Shown here: piece by piece, positions 1 through 12,113 of the stretch | How positions within the stretch are numbered: the first letter of the stretch is position 1 | Layout of the letters: every line of letters begins with the position of its first letter | Assembly: GCF_001051995.2 (NCBI RefSeq) | Contig: NZ_CP014646.1 | Coordinates: forward strand, 4,092,001 to 4,156,000 | Length of the DNA stretch: 64,000 nt | Source of the DNA: Thauera humireducens | GTDB lineage: Bacteria > Pseudomonadota > Gammaproteobacteria > Burkholderiales > Rhodocyclaceae | Direction of reading: 5' to 3' | The notes under the pieces: model-generated | Database searches by the model: none | Told to the model about the DNA's origin: nothing | What the model saw: only the letters and a program-made list of their open reading frames with translations | Position numbers and translations under genes: made by a program

Positions 1-975
1 CTGATCGAGCAGCAACGCGCCGGTCGCATCACCGCCGACCTGCGCCTGCTGATCGAGGTCGTCGCCCGGGCGGTCAAGGCCATCAGCGTCAATGTGTCCA
101 AGGGCGCGCTCGCCGGGGTGCTCGGCGAGGCCGGCACCGACAACGTGCAGGGCGAGGCGCAGAAGAAGCTGGATGTGATCGCCAACGAGATCCTGCTACA
201 GGCCAACGAGTGGGGCGGTCACCTTGCGGCGATGGCCTCCGAGGAGGTCGAGACGGTGCACCAGATCCCCTTCGACTATCCGAAGGGCGGCTTCCTGCTG
301 CTGTTCGATCCGCTCGATGGCTCGTCGAATATCGACGTCAATATCTCGGTCGGCACGATCTTCTCCGTATTGCGCAATCCGCCGGGGGGCGAGCAGCCGA
401 ATGAAGACAGCTTCCTGCAGCCGGGGCGCGAGCAGGTCGCCGCGGGCTATGCCGTCTATGGTCCGTCCACCCAGTTCGTGCTGACGGTCGGCCAGGGCGT
501 GCATGCCTTCACGCTGGACCGCGAGATGGGCAGTTTCATCTACACGCACCCCTTCATGACCATCCCCGAGGAGACGCGCGAGTACGCGATCAATGCGTCG
601 AATGCGCGTTTCTGGGAGAAGCCGGTGCAGCGCTACATCGACGAACTGCAACAGGGCAAGACGGGGCCGCGCGGTGTCGACTTCAACATGCGCTGGGTCG
701 CGTCGATGGTGTCCGACGTGCATCGCATCCTCACCCGCGGTGGCATCTTCATGTACCCGATGGACGACAAGTGCCGCGACAAGGGCGGCAAGCTGCGCCT
801 GATGTACGAGGCCAATCCGATGGCGATGCTGGTCGAGCAGGCAGGCGGGGCGGCCAGCACCGGTCGCGAGCGCATCCTCGACGTGCAGCCGCGCGAACTC
901 CATCAGCGCGTGCCCGTGATCCTCGGTTCCAGGGCCGAGGTCGAGCGCGTGACCGAGTACCACCGCGAGACCTGA
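1..975 (+). CDS. fbp: Fructose-1,6-bisphosphatase class 1 (5' end outside window)
   Basis: Hydrolyses fructose-1,6-bisphosphate to fructose-6-phosphate in gluconeogenesis and, in autotrophs, the Calvin cycle; cytosolic. The frame is open from base 1 (reading [10 protein letters not shown]...), so the GTG at 94 is internal and the true start lies upstream of the window. About 324 residues are present. Class 1 signatures are visible: the metal-binding [10 protein letters not shown] near 303-340, and [15 protein letters not shown] followed by [15 protein letters not shown] near 750-850, which forms the substrate site. The gene ends 10 bases before tamA. Identification is secure; only the N terminus is missing. 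Confidence 0.95.
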   Translation: MIEQQRAGRITADLRLLIEVVARAVKAISVNVSKGALAGVLGEAGTDNVQGEAQKKLDVIANEILLQANEWGGHLAAMASEEVETVHQIPFDYPKGGFLLLFDPLDGSSNIDVNISVGTIFSVLRNPPGGEQPNEDSFLQPGREQVAAGYAVYGPSTQFVLTVGQGVHAFTLDREMGSFIYTHPFMTIPEETREYAINASNARFWEKPVQRYIDELQQGKTGPRGVDFNMRWVASMVSDVHRILTRGGIFMYPMDDKCRDKGGKLRLMYEANPMAMLVEQAGGAASTGRERILDVQPRELHQRVPVILGSRAEVERVTEYHRET

Positions 976-985
976 TCGCGGCCGT

Positions 986-2731
986 ATGCGCCCTTGGCGC
1001 GGTTTGGCTCTCCTGCTGATCAGCGGCGTGTTGGCCGCGCCCCTGTCGACTGCGGCGCAGCAGGCGCTCGACGTCGAGCTGGAAGCGCCCGAGGCGGTGC
1101 GCGGGCTGCTCGAGCGTCACGTGCGCCTGTTGCGACGCAGCGACGCGACGATGCCCGAGGCTGCTCCCGACCGAAGCGCGATGGCCCGCCGCGCCCGGCG
1201 CGAGGTCGGCGACCTGCTCGCCACCGAGGGCTACTTCACGCCGACGGTGCGCATCGATCGCAGCGAGGCCGGGCGCTGGGTGATCAAGGTGGACCCGGGG
1301 CCACGCACGACCATCGCTGAGGTGACAGTGGACTTCGATGGCGAGATCACGCGTGCTGCAGAGCAGGGCGGCGACGAGTATCTCGCCCGGCTGCGGGCGA
1401 GTTGGTCGCTGCCGCCGGGGGCGCCCTTCCGCCAGGCCGACTGGGATGCCGCCAAACAGCAGATGCTCGACAGCGTATCGGCGCGGCGCTATGCGGCGGC
1501 GCGCATGGTGGAGAGCCGCGCGGAGGTCGACCCGGAGCGCGCCACTGCCCGACTCCGCGTCCGCCTCGACAGCGGCCCCGCCTTCTATCTCGGAGCGCTC
1601 GAGGTCAGCGGACTGCAGGAACTGCCGGCGGACCTGGTGCAGCGCTACAGCCGCCTGCGGGTCGGCGAACCCTACGACCGCGAGGCCTTGCTGGCCTTCC
1701 AGACGGGGTTGCAGAACACGCCGCATTTCGCGTCGGTGATCGTCGATGTCGAGCGCGATCCGGCGCTCGCTGCCGCGGTGCCGGTGCGCGTGCAGGTCTC
1801 CGAGGCGCGTCCAAAGCGCCTCGCGTTCGGCGCGGGCGTTTCCAGCAACACCGGCCTGCGGGCGGAGGCGAGCTATCGCGACGTGAATCTGCTGCGCCGC
1901 GGCTGGGAGCTGTCGACCGGCCTGCGCCTGGAGCAGCGCCGCCAGTCTGCCTACGCCGACGTCTTCCTGCCCCCTTCGGGCAACCATCGCGACAGCGTGG
2001 GTGCCCTGGTCGACCGCAGCGACCTCGAAGGCCTGCTGGTGCATTCGCAAGCCGTCGGCGTCGCCCGCAACACGGTGCGGGGCAACATCGAGACCCAGCT
2101 TGCCCTGCGCCTGCAGCATGAGCAGTTGCGCCCCGAGGGGGGCGAGTCCCGCTCGAGCAACACGCTGACCGCGAACTGGACCTGGGTGCAGCGCGCCGTG
2201 GATGACCTGCTCGATCCGACGCGCGGCTACGTGCTCGAGTTCCAGATGGGCGGCGGCGCGGCGGTGGCGATCGCTGATCGCGACTTCGTTCGCCTTTACG
2301 GCCGCGCAGTGCGTTACCAGCCGGTGGGCGAGCGCGACGTGCTGATCCTGCGCGGCGAGGCAGGCGCGACCCTGGCCGATTCGCGCGAGGGCATTCCGCA
2401 GGACTTCCTGTTCCGTGCCGGCGGCGCGCAATCGGTGCGAGGCTATGCCTACCAGAGCCTGGGCGTCCGCGAAGGCGACGCGACGGTCGGCGGGCGCTAC
2501 CTCGGCACCCTCAGTGCGGAGTACGTGCATTGGTTCCGCCCGCAGTGGGGTGCGGCATTGTTCGTCGATGCCGGGGATGCGGCGGACACGCGCGAAGACC
2601 TCGACTTCCGCACCGGCTACGGCGTCGGGGCGCGCTGGCGCAGTCCGGCGGGCCCGCTGGCGGTTGATCTGGCCTGGGGGCATGACGAGCGCCGGCTACG
2701 TCTGCACTTCGGCGTTGCCATCGCCTTCTGA
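986..2731 (+). CDS. tamA: TamA-like Omp85 outer-membrane assembly protein
   Basis: A 581-residue Omp85-superfamily protein. The N terminus has a signal peptide (basic MRPWR, hydrophobic LALLLISGVLA, cleavage near AAQQA). Residues of about 25-260 look like POTRA repeats, and residues of about 265-581 form the 16-strand barrel, with the expected VRGY-type motif (SVRGYAYQSLG) and a C-terminal Phe. TamA normally works with the periplasm-spanning TamB to insert outer-membrane proteins or move lipids. No tamB follows here; phosphoribosyltransferase genes do. The start is the first ATG after fbp and fits the signal peptide. It could also be a more general BamA/TamA-family member. Confidence 0.85.
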   Translation: MRPWRGLALLLISGVLAAPLSTAAQQALDVELEAPEAVRGLLERHVRLLRRSDATMPEAAPDRSAMARRARREVGDLLATEGYFTPTVRIDRSEAGRWVIKVDPGPRTTIAEVTVDFDGEITRAAEQGGDEYLARLRASWSLPPGAPFRQADWDAAKQQMLDSVSARRYAAARMVESRAEVDPERATARLRVRLDSGPAFYLGALEVSGLQELPADLVQRYSRLRVGEPYDREALLAFQTGLQNTPHFASVIVDVERDPALAAAVPVRVQVSEARPKRLAFGAGVSSNTGLRAEASYRDVNLLRRGWELSTGLRLEQRRQSAYADVFLPPSGNHRDSVGALVDRSDLEGLLVHSQAVGVARNTVRGNIETQLALRLQHEQLRPEGGESRSSNTLTANWTWVQRAVDDLLDPTRGYVLEFQMGGGAAVAIADRDFVRLYGRAVRYQPVGERDVLILRGEAGATLADSREGIPQDFLFRAGGAQSVRGYAYQSLGVREGDATVGGRYLGTLSAEYVHWFRPQWGAALFVDAGDAADTREDLDFRTGYGVGARWRSPAGPLAVDLAWGHDERRLRLHFGVAIAF

Positions 2732-2894
2732 TGTCGAGCAGCCGGTCCGGTGCTGCAAGCATGCGGCGCGGGGGCGTCCGGATGGTCAACGTACCCCGAA
2801 GAGGAGTATGGTTTTCACAGGCGGGCCGGCATGACGTTTTCGGTGGAATCCCTCCAGCTGGCCGGCTGAACGACATTGTTCGCGCGAGGCACGC

Positions 2895-3491
2895 ATGGAA
2901 CGCCCACCCGGTCGTCGCACCTGTCTTTATGCCGCCGAGCAGTTGAACGCTGTTGTCGAGCGCATGGCACGGCAGGCCGCCGCGGTGCTGTATGGCTGCG
3001 AGCGCATTGCCGTCATTGGCCTGTTGCGCAGGGGTGCGCCGCTGGCCGACCGCATCACGGCCCTGATGGTCGAGCGTCATGGCCTCGCCCCGCCGCTGCG
3101 GCTCGATCTCAAGGTCAAGCGTTATGCCGACGATCTCGCCCTGCTGCATCCCGAGACGCAACTGCTCGAGGACCCCGCGCATGCAACGCTGGACCTTCAG
3201 GGGCGGAGCCTTCTGGTCGTCGACGACGTGCTCTACACCGGACATTCGCTGCTGCGGGTGCTGGGCTATCTGGCGCGCTGGTCACCGGCCGAGGTGCGTG
3301 TTGCGGTGCTGGCCGACCGTGGCGTCGCGCGCTTGCCGATGCGAGCGGATGTCGTCGGCCTTCGGCTCGACGTCGCGCCGACCGATGTCATCGAATGCAA
3401 TGTGCCGCCCTATGAGTCGTCCTGGCGGATCGAACTGCTGCAGCCCGACGGGGGCGCCGGCAGTGCGGACGAAGCGCGTGGCGGCGTGTGA
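2895..3491 (+). CDS. PyrR-like phosphoribosyltransferase
   Basis: A 198-residue type I phosphoribosyltransferase. The PRPP-binding loop is LLVVDDVLYTGHS (near residues 100-112), and the N-terminal segment IAVIGLLRRGAPLADRI and the VKRYADDL segment both resemble PyrR (uracil phosphoribosyltransferase/pyr regulator). PyrR is usually about 170 residues. No pyr gene or attenuator is seen nearby, so a salvage role is as likely as regulation. The gene lies 13 bases upstream of a second phosphoribosyltransferase and probably shares its transcript. The exact base substrate cannot be read from the sequence. Confidence 0.75.
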   Translation: MERPPGRRTCLYAAEQLNAVVERMARQAAAVLYGCERIAVIGLLRRGAPLADRITALMVERHGLAPPLRLDLKVKRYADDLALLHPETQLLEDPAHATLDLQGRSLLVVDDVLYTGHSLLRVLGYLARWSPAEVRVAVLADRGVARLPMRADVVGLRLDVAPTDVIECNVPPYESSWRIELLQPDGGAGSADEARGGV

Positions 3492-3504
3492 GGCGGGAGG
3501 CACG

Positions 3505-4137
3505 ATGATCTTCCAGGACCGACTCGACGCCGCGCGGCAACTCGCCACGGCCTTGTCCGCCTATCGGGGGCAGAACCCGCTGGTGCTCGCGATTCCACGC
3601 GGCGCGGTGCCGATGGGTGCGGCACTCGCGGACGCACTGCAGGGCGAGTTGGACGTGGTACTGGTGCACAAGCTCGGTTCGCCCTGGAGCCCGGAGTATG
3701 CGATCGGCGCGATCGACGAAAGCGGCTGGTCCTTCATCTCCGACTCCTCCGAGGGCGACGAGGCCTGGCTGAAGGCCGAGCGCGAGCGTCGGCTCGAGGG
3801 GCTGCGCCAGCGCCGGGCCCTGTATTCGCCCGAGCGTCCGCCGATCGACCCGCGCGGGCGCGTGGTGATCGTCGTGGACGACGGCCTCGCCACCGGCGCG
3901 ACGATGATCGCGGCGCTGCACGCCGTGCGCGCGCAGGCGCCGCAGAAACTGGTCTGCGCGGTGCCGGTCGCCGCCCCCGACAGCCTGAAGAAGGTCGAAC
4001 CGCATGCGGATGAAGTCGTCTGCCTTCACGCCCCCTGGGATTTCCAGGCGGTCGGGCAGTTCTATGTGCATTTCGGCCAGGTCGAGGACGACGAGGTGGT
4101 CGCCTGTCTGCGCCAACGCCGCGAACGAGGCGCGTAG
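3505..4137 (+). CDS. Predicted phosphoribosyltransferase (COG1926 type)
   Basis: A 210-residue protein with a type I phosphoribosyltransferase fold. The N-terminal motif LAIPRGAVPMGAALAD and the PRPP loop VVIVVDDGLATGATM (near residues 115-130) are those of the uncharacterised COG1926-like family. The ATG at 3505 has GGGAGG five bases upstream (3495-3500) and directly follows the PyrR-like gene, which suggests co-translation. The two neighbours are not close paralogues, because their sequences outside the PRPP loop differ. The substrate is unknown. Confidence 0.75.
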   Translation: MIFQDRLDAARQLATALSAYRGQNPLVLAIPRGAVPMGAALADALQGELDVVLVHKLGSPWSPEYAIGAIDESGWSFISDSSEGDEAWLKAERERRLEGLRQRRALYSPERPPIDPRGRVVIVVDDGLATGATMIAALHAVRAQAPQKLVCAVPVAAPDSLKKVEPHADEVVCLHAPWDFQAVGQFYVHFGQVEDDEVVACLRQRRERGA

Positions 4138-4339
4138 GCGCCGGGGTACGGCATGACTGGCGGAGCTTCGCGCATGGCGCCGACGTCGGCGTGCGGGGCG
4201 CCGGCGCGACGATGGCTGAAGCCGCCGCGGCGACGACCCGCGGCCTGCCTGCTGCGAGGGGGGTTTTCGCCAATGGTGGGGCTGGGCGCGATTTGCGAGC
4301 CTGATGCGGGTAGCGAGCGCGCGAAAGGGAGACTTGGAC

Positions 4340-6099
<1,760 letters not shown>

Positions 6100-6103
<4 letters not shown>

Positions 6104-7108
6104 AGACACGCCAGCCAACCCAGCGCCGCCCCGCTGCGGGCGAACCGCTGCGCCTGCTGGCAGACATGCTGCGCATCCGCCGCATGGAGGAGAAGTGCGC
6201 CGAGCTCTACGGTGCCGGCAAGATCCGCGGCTTCCTGCATCTCTACATTGGCGAGGAGGCCTGTGCCACCGGGGCGATGCATGCACTGGCCGAGCAGGAC
6301 AGGGTGGTCGCCACCTACCGCGAGCACGGCCACGCGCTGCTGCGCGGCGTGCCGATGGACGCGATCATGGCCGAGATGTACGGCAAGGCCTCGGGCTGCT
6401 CGCGCGGGCGCGGCGGCTCGATGCACCTGTTCGACGTTTCGCGCCACTTCTACGGCGGCATCGCCATCGTCGGTGGCGGATTGCCGCTGGCCGCCGGGCT
6501 GGCGCTGGCGGACCAGCTGCAGGGCAATCCCATGTGACGGCCTGCTTCTTCGGCGAAGGCGCGATTGCCGAAGGCGCGTTCCACGAAGCGATGAATCTCG
6601 CCGCGCTATGGGCCTTGCCGCTGCTGTTCTGCTGCGAGAACAACCTGTATGCGATGGGCACTGCGCTGTCGCGCTCGGAGTCGCAGACCGACCTGTGCGC
6701 CAAGGCTGCGAGCTACAACATGGACGGCTTCCGCGTCGATGGCATGGACGTGCGCGCGGTATTCGAGACCGTCAGGCGGGCGGCGAGGCAGGTGCGCGCG
6801 TCGGGCAGACCTGCCTTCGTCGAGCTGCAGACCTACCGTTTCCGCGCCCATTCGATGTTCGACCCCGAGTTGTACCGCGACAAGGCCGAGGTCGAGCAAT
6901 GGAAGACGCGCGGCCCTATCCACAGTTTCTCGGCGCAGCTGAAAGCCGAAGGCCTGTTGACCGAGGACGCCTTTCTCGCGCTCGATGCGGCGGCGCAGGC
7001 CGAGATCGATGCCGCGGTCGCCTTCGCCGAGGCCGCGCCCTGGGAGCCGGAGGCGGACCTGCTGAAGGACGTGCATGGGCCGGCGGCGATCGCGCACGGC
7101 GGCCGGCG

Positions 7109-7112
<4 letters not shown>
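6100..7112 (+). pseudogene. 2-oxoacid/acetoin dehydrogenase E1 alpha, frameshifted
   Basis: The thiamine-diphosphate-dependent E1 alpha subunit decarboxylates pyruvate, acetoin or a branched 2-oxoacid and pairs with E1 beta. The first part (6100-6531) reads [20 protein letters not shown] through ADQLQGNP and then meets TGA at 6535. The rest continues in the next frame from 6531 as [20 protein letters not shown], the ThDP/Mg loop, to the stop at 7112. Adding one C to the CCC at 6529-6531 restores a 337-residue protein of normal family length. The gene overlaps the upstream ligase (ATGA) and E1 beta (ATGA). As written it is broken; either a sequencing error or a real one-base loss explains it. 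Confidence 0.85.
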
Positions 7113-8072
<960 letters not shown>

Positions 8073-8080
<8 letters not shown>

Positions 8081-9290
8081 GTTCAAGCTGCCCTCGCTCG
8101 GCGCCGACATGGACGAAGGCAAGCTGCTGGAGTGGCGCGTCAAGCCCGGCGACAAGGTGAAGAAGGGCCAGGTCGTCGCGGTGGTCGACACCTCGAAGGC
8201 CGCGGTCGATGTCGAGATCTGGCAGGACGGCACGGTGTTCGAGCTGCTGATCGAACCCGGCACCCGCCTGCCGGTCGGCAGCGTGATGGCGACGCTGCTC
8301 GAGGAGGGCGAGTCCGCGCCAACGCGCAAGCCGCTCACCGCGCGTGGCGCGCGGAAGGGCGAGGCACGCCGCCGGGCGACCCCTCCAGCAGCGGTGGCCG
8401 CCGAGGTGGGCGTCGCCCCGCCCGCTGTCGAGCCGGCGCTGGCGGGGCGCGCTCGCGTGTCGCCGGCTGCACGCAAGCGCGCGGACGCGTTGGGGATCGA
8501 CATCGTCCGCGTCGCCGGTTCCGGCCCCGGGGGCGTGGTCACGCTGGCCGACATCGAACATGCGGCCGCCACGCGCACGGTGACCGCAGTGGCGGTGCCC
8601 GCCGAGGTCATGGCGGCGCGCCAGGCCGAGATGCGAAGGACCATCGCCGCGGCGATGAGCCGCTCCAAGCGCGAGATTCCGCACTACTACCTGTTCGAGA
8701 CCATCCCCCTCGCACGTGCGAGCGAGTGGCTGACTGCCACGAATGCTGACCGCCCGATCACCGAGCGCATCCTCATGGCTGCGTTGTTTCTGAAGGCGGT
8801 CGCAATCGCGCTGAAAGGTTTTCCCGAGCTCAACGGCTTCTACCGCAACGAGCGTTTCGAGCCCGCGGACGCGGTACATGCCGGCGTGGCGATTTCCCTG
8901 CGCGGCGGTGGGCTTGTCGCGCCGGCCCTCCACGATGTCGGCAGCAAGCCCCTGCCGGTGCTGATGCGCGAGCTGTCGGATCTGGTGAGGCGCACCCGCG
9001 CCGGCTCGCTGCGCAGTTCGGAGATGAGCGATCCCACGATCACCGTCACCAACCTGGGCGAGCAGGGCGTCGAAGCGGTGCTGGGCGTGATCTATCCGCC
9101 GCAGGTGGCGCTCGTCGGTTTCGGGCGCGTCGCGCCGCGACCCGTCGTGGATGAAGCTGATGGCATACTGCAGGTGGTGCCGACCGTCACCGCCAGCCTT
9201 GCGGCCGACCACCGCGTCTCGGACGGTCACCGCGGCGCCCTGTTCCTTGGCGCGTTGCGCGAGTTGCTGCAGCATCCCAGGGATCTCTGA
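8073..9290 (+). CDS. 2-oxoacid dehydrogenase E2 (dihydrolipoamide acyltransferase)
   Basis: A 405-residue E2 core protein. There is one lipoyl domain (residues 1-80) with the lipoylated Lys42 in [12 protein letters not shown], a peripheral-subunit-binding domain (about 125-165, [14 protein letters not shown] and [14 protein letters not shown]), and the catalytic domain from about 185 ending in [14 protein letters not shown] with the catalytic His. It transfers the acyl group from lipoate to CoA. It overlaps E1 beta by 8 bases. No dihydrolipoamide dehydrogenase (E3) is encoded in the cluster, so E3 must come from elsewhere in the genome. Confidence 0.9.
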
Positions 9291-9314
9291 AACCGACCGC
9301 GCGAGAGCGTCGCC

Positions 9315-9563
9315 ATGAACGACACCGAACTGCTTGCCGTCCTCATCGAAACGCTGCAGTCCATCGCCCCTGAAGTCGATGGCAGCGGGTTGCGCCCGGA
9401 CCGCCCCCTGCGCCAGCAGGTGGATCTGGACTCGATGGACTGGCTGAACTTCCTGATCGGCCTCTCCGAGCGGCTCAAGGTCAGCATCCCCGAGGCCGAC
9501 TATCGGCGCCTGGTCACGCTGGCCGACCTGGTGGCCTATCTGCAGGGGCGGATGACTTGCTAG
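9315..9563 (+). CDS. Acyl carrier protein-like phosphopantetheine-binding protein
   Basis: An 82-residue acidic helical protein of the PP-binding family. The attachment-site motif VDLDSMDWLNFLIGLSERL (about residues 36-54) carries the serine that would accept 4'-phosphopantetheine. It starts 24 bases after E2 and is followed by an AcpH-like phosphodiesterase, so it is very probably the last gene of the ligase-E1-E2 operon. It is not the fatty-acid-synthesis AcpP, which has DSLD and lies in the fab cluster. Its acyl partner is unknown; candidates are the E2 and the acyltransferases 2 kb downstream. Confidence 0.82.
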   Translation: MNDTELLAVLIETLQSIAPEVDGSGLRPDRPLRQQVDLDSMDWLNFLIGLSERLKVSIPEADYRRLVTLADLVAYLQGRMTC

Positions 9564-9606
9564 TTCGCACTCGTGTTGGTCGACAACGCTCCGGCTCCAG
9601 GCGCCC

Positions 9607-10209
9607 ATGAACTTCCTCGCCCATGCCCTGCTTGCCGGTGAAGAACCCGCCCTGATCGTCGGTGGCGTGGTCGGCGACTGGATCAAGGGAACGCTGCCCG
9701 GCGTCCTGCCTGTCGACCTTGCGCGCGGCGTCGCGCTGCATCGCGCGATCGACGTGTTCGCCGAGACGCATCCTGCCTTCTGTAGGAGCCGGACGCGAGT
9801 CTCTACCTCGCGGCGGCGCTATGCAGGTGTGCTCGTCGACATCTTTTACGACCACCTGCTCGCACGTGCATGGGAGGCACATCATGACAGGCCGCTGGAT
9901 GACTACTGCGCCCGGGTGTACGCGCACATAGGCGGCCGCCTGCAGGACCTGCCGCCTGCGGCGCGACCCGCGCTGTCGATGATGGCGCGCGAAGGCTGGC
10001 TTCAGAGCTACACGAGGATCGAAGGCATTGCAGACGTCCTGGCGAGGATGTCGCTGCGTGCGCGACAGCCAAATCCCATCGCGCAGGCCGAGCTGGAGTT
10101 CATCGCCGACGAAACGGGATTTGCCGATGACTTTGCGTGCTGGTTGCCGGAGGCTCAGGCCTTCGTCCGGAACTGGCTGCATCGACGGGAAACGCCCGAT
10201 TCGGCGTAG
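9607..10209 (+). CDS. acpH: AcpH-like acyl carrier protein phosphodiesterase
   Basis: A 200-residue DUF479/AcpH-family protein. It begins MNFLAHALLAGEEPALIVGG and has the HRAIDVFAETHPAF and RRYAGVLVDIFYDHLLA segments conserved in the family, with His and Asp residues that fit a metal-dependent HD-like hydrolase. The family founder removes phosphopantetheine from holo-ACP. Its position 43 bases after an ACP gene fits that role, although the family is also found away from ACP genes. Its start has no strong ribosome-binding site. Confidence 0.78.
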   Translation: MNFLAHALLAGEEPALIVGGVVGDWIKGTLPGVLPVDLARGVALHRAIDVFAETHPAFCRSRTRVSTSRRRYAGVLVDIFYDHLLARAWEAHHDRPLDDYCARVYAHIGGRLQDLPPAARPALSMMAREGWLQSYTRIEGIADVLARMSLRARQPNPIAQAELEFIADETGFADDFACWLPEAQAFVRNWLHRRETPDSA

Positions 10210-10269
10210 CCCGTCGCAGAGATCGGAGGCCGTCCTGCGCAATACGTATGCCGTCGCATTGGCCGGGGA

Positions 10270-10281
10270 TGACAATTGTCA
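10270..10281. promoter_or_regulatory. Perfect 12-bp palindrome upstream of the methyltransferase
   Basis: TGACAATTGTCA is an exact palindrome in an AT-richer stretch of the 207-base gap between the AcpH-like gene and the methyltransferase. It is a plausible dimeric-regulator operator. No canonical promoter could be placed confidently beside it. Confidence 0.35.
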
Positions 10282-10416
10282 AATTCCGCGGTCGGAAGCG
10301 TGCAATAGTTCCTTAACTGCAGCAAAATACTTGGTGCGTCATTCAGCGGGCCGCGTCGCCGTAAGCAAGGCATCATGCGGCTCCCGGGTGCCGGCCCGCG
10401 CCATTGGAAACTGATC

Positions 10417-11217
10417 ATGACAAGTACCGGCTCTTACGATTTCGATGCCTTGAACGACGCAGCGTTTCAGACCGAACGCCTGCGCCAGCAGGCAATGGCG
10501 GTGCGGGGTATCGAAGCCTCGATCCTGCGCTCAGCCGGCATTCAGGCGGGACACGACGTGCTGGAAATCGGCAGTGGGCCGGGTTACGTTTCGGACCTGT
10601 TGAGCGAGCTCGCACCCGACGGCAGCCTTCATGCGGTGGAGCCGAACGCGGCCCTGTTGAAGCAGCTGCCGGAGAACGTCAAGAAGCCGCCGGCACGAGG
10701 TCTTCATCCGCATCAGGCCTATGGCAACGCGCTCCCACTGGCCGATGCGTCCATTGATTTCGGGTATGCACGCTTCGTGCTGCAACATGTGCCCGGTCCG
10801 CAGGCTGTGGTCGACGAGGTCTTTCGCGTACTGCGACCTGGTGGTGTGTTCTGTGCGGTCGATTCGGACGACGGCCTGGTCATCTTCCATCCCGAGGAGC
10901 CGCGCGTGACCGAGGTGATGCAGTCGGCGCAGGCTGTGCAGCACACGCAAGGCGGCGATCGCTTCATCGGCCGCAAACTACCCGGGATGATGCGGCATGC
11001 GGGTTTCTCGAACGTGAAGGCCCGCGTCATGTCGCTGACCAGCACCGAGTTGCCCTTTGGCGTCCTCTTCAACATCCTGCTGGGTTACAAGGCGTCCCTG
11101 CTTGGTGAGAGTGTCGACGCGCGCAAACTCTATGAGGATCTGGCGGCAGATGTCGCGGCCGGGCGCCGTCTGGTGGCGGCCGGCGTGTTCATCGTGTCCG
11201 GACAGAAGAATGTATGA
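10417..11217 (+). CDS. SAM-dependent class I methyltransferase
   Basis: A 266-residue Methyltransf_11/25-type enzyme. SAM-binding motif I is VLEIGSGPGYVSDLL (near residues 47-61), followed by the acidic motif II in HAVEPNAALL and a post-motif region with VDEVFRVLRPGGVF. The substrate cannot be assigned. The ATG at 10417 was chosen over the in-frame ATG at 10375 because it begins just before the conserved fold and avoids a basic tail unlike the family. The next gene, an exosortase-associated acyltransferase, starts 31 bases after its stop, so the two are likely co-transcribed. Confidence 0.8.
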   Translation: MTSTGSYDFDALNDAAFQTERLRQQAMAVRGIEASILRSAGIQAGHDVLEIGSGPGYVSDLLSELAPDGSLHAVEPNAALLKQLPENVKKPPARGLHPHQAYGNALPLADASIDFGYARFVLQHVPGPQAVVDEVFRVLRPGGVFCAVDSDDGLVIFHPEEPRVTEVMQSAQAVQHTQGGDRFIGRKLPGMMRHAGFSNVKARVMSLTSTELPFGVLFNILLGYKASLLGESVDARKLYEDLAADVAAGRRLVAAGVFIVSGQKNV

Positions 11218-11248
11218 CATCGAAGCGGATCAGGAACAGGAACTGAGC

Positions 11249-11968
11249 ATGGAGACGATTTATTTCAGCTTCGAGGAAGTTTTGCCCGGCACGTCGGCGT
11301 ATGAGCGTTATCTCGAAGCGCGCTACGAGATCTTCTGCGAGGAGCTCGGGCGTGTCGAGCCGCCAAATGCGATGTCGAGCAACGGCAAACCGATCGAGAC
11401 GGACCAGTACGATCCGTACAGCCGTCATTTCCTGGCGACGCACAAGCCGACACAGACCGTTGCGGGTTTCGTCCGCGTCATCCTGCCCAATTTGCACGGA
11501 CTCAACGTCACGCCCCGCTACACGATCGATCGTCCTCTGCCGTATGCGGATGCGAGGGATGACAACACTGGCGAAATCTCGCGAATGGCTATCGCCCCGC
11601 ATTTCCGTCGGCGGCATGCTGACCAGGGCAAGATTCAGGGCAGTCCCGAAGAGGAAATGTCCGGTAAGCGGGAGGGTGCTCGCCGTCACCAGCCCGAACT
11701 CGTGCTCGGGATGTACCGTGAGGTGTATCAACTCTGCCGGCAACTGGGTATCGACTACTGCGTGGCTGCGATGGACAGCCATTTCAGCCGCTTGCTTGTC
11801 GCCCTCGGGTTTCCCTTTGTCCCCGTTGGGCCTGTCAATGAGGCGGTGAGCCCTCCGCGTCGCGTCTTCCTGATCAGCGCACTGGAAATGGAGCGCAGTC
11901 TGGGGGAGAGGGAGGCCTCTTTGCTTGAATTCATGCGGGCCGGCGGGGAGACAAGACCGGCAGGCTAG
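11249..11968 (+). CDS. PEP-CTERM/exosortase-associated acyltransferase (FeeM-like), copy 1
   Basis: A 239-residue GNAT-fold protein of the family that accompanies PEP-CTERM/exosortase systems and is related to FeeM N-acyl amino acid synthases, which take acyl chains from ACP. Features include YEIFCEELGRVEP near the N terminus, ETDQYDPYSRHFLA, RVILPNLHGLNVTPRY, GEISRMAIAPHFRRR (the GNAT core) and ALGFPFVPVGP near the end. The ATG at 11249 is preferred for its AGGAAC upstream; an ATG at 11210 overlapping the methyltransferase is an alternative. It is a tandem paralogue of the next gene, with the same motif order. The product is not known. Confidence 0.82.
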   Translation: METIYFSFEEVLPGTSAYERYLEARYEIFCEELGRVEPPNAMSSNGKPIETDQYDPYSRHFLATHKPTQTVAGFVRVILPNLHGLNVTPRYTIDRPLPYADARDDNTGEISRMAIAPHFRRRHADQGKIQGSPEEEMSGKREGARRHQPELVLGMYREVYQLCRQLGIDYCVAAMDSHFSRLLVALGFPFVPVGPVNEAVSPPRRVFLISALEMERSLGEREASLLEFMRAGGETRPAG

Positions 11969-12113
11969 CGCGATTTCACGCGGAGATCGTGATCTGTTTC
12001 ACGAAGTGTTTTACATTTCAGTCAAAGCTATGAGAGCGCTGCTTCGGTATCTTTGCCGGAATTGATGGCATGCGCAGAGACCGTGTGGAGGTCGACGTAC
12101 CAGTGGAGGAAGT

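Noticed and set aside
749..2683. Long minus-strand open frame opposite tamA
   Set aside because: Composition mirrors the tamA codons in a GC-rich genome; no family features or ribosome site. tamA is clear on the plus strand.
10330..10350. Possible sigma-54 site before the methyltransferase
   Set aside because: The GG and GC are 11 bases apart rather than 10, so spacing is wrong for RpoN.
11969..12113. Search for a sigma-54 promoter before the second acyltransferase
   Set aside because: No GG-N10-GC with flanking consensus was found on the plus strand; the gene may be read from upstream.
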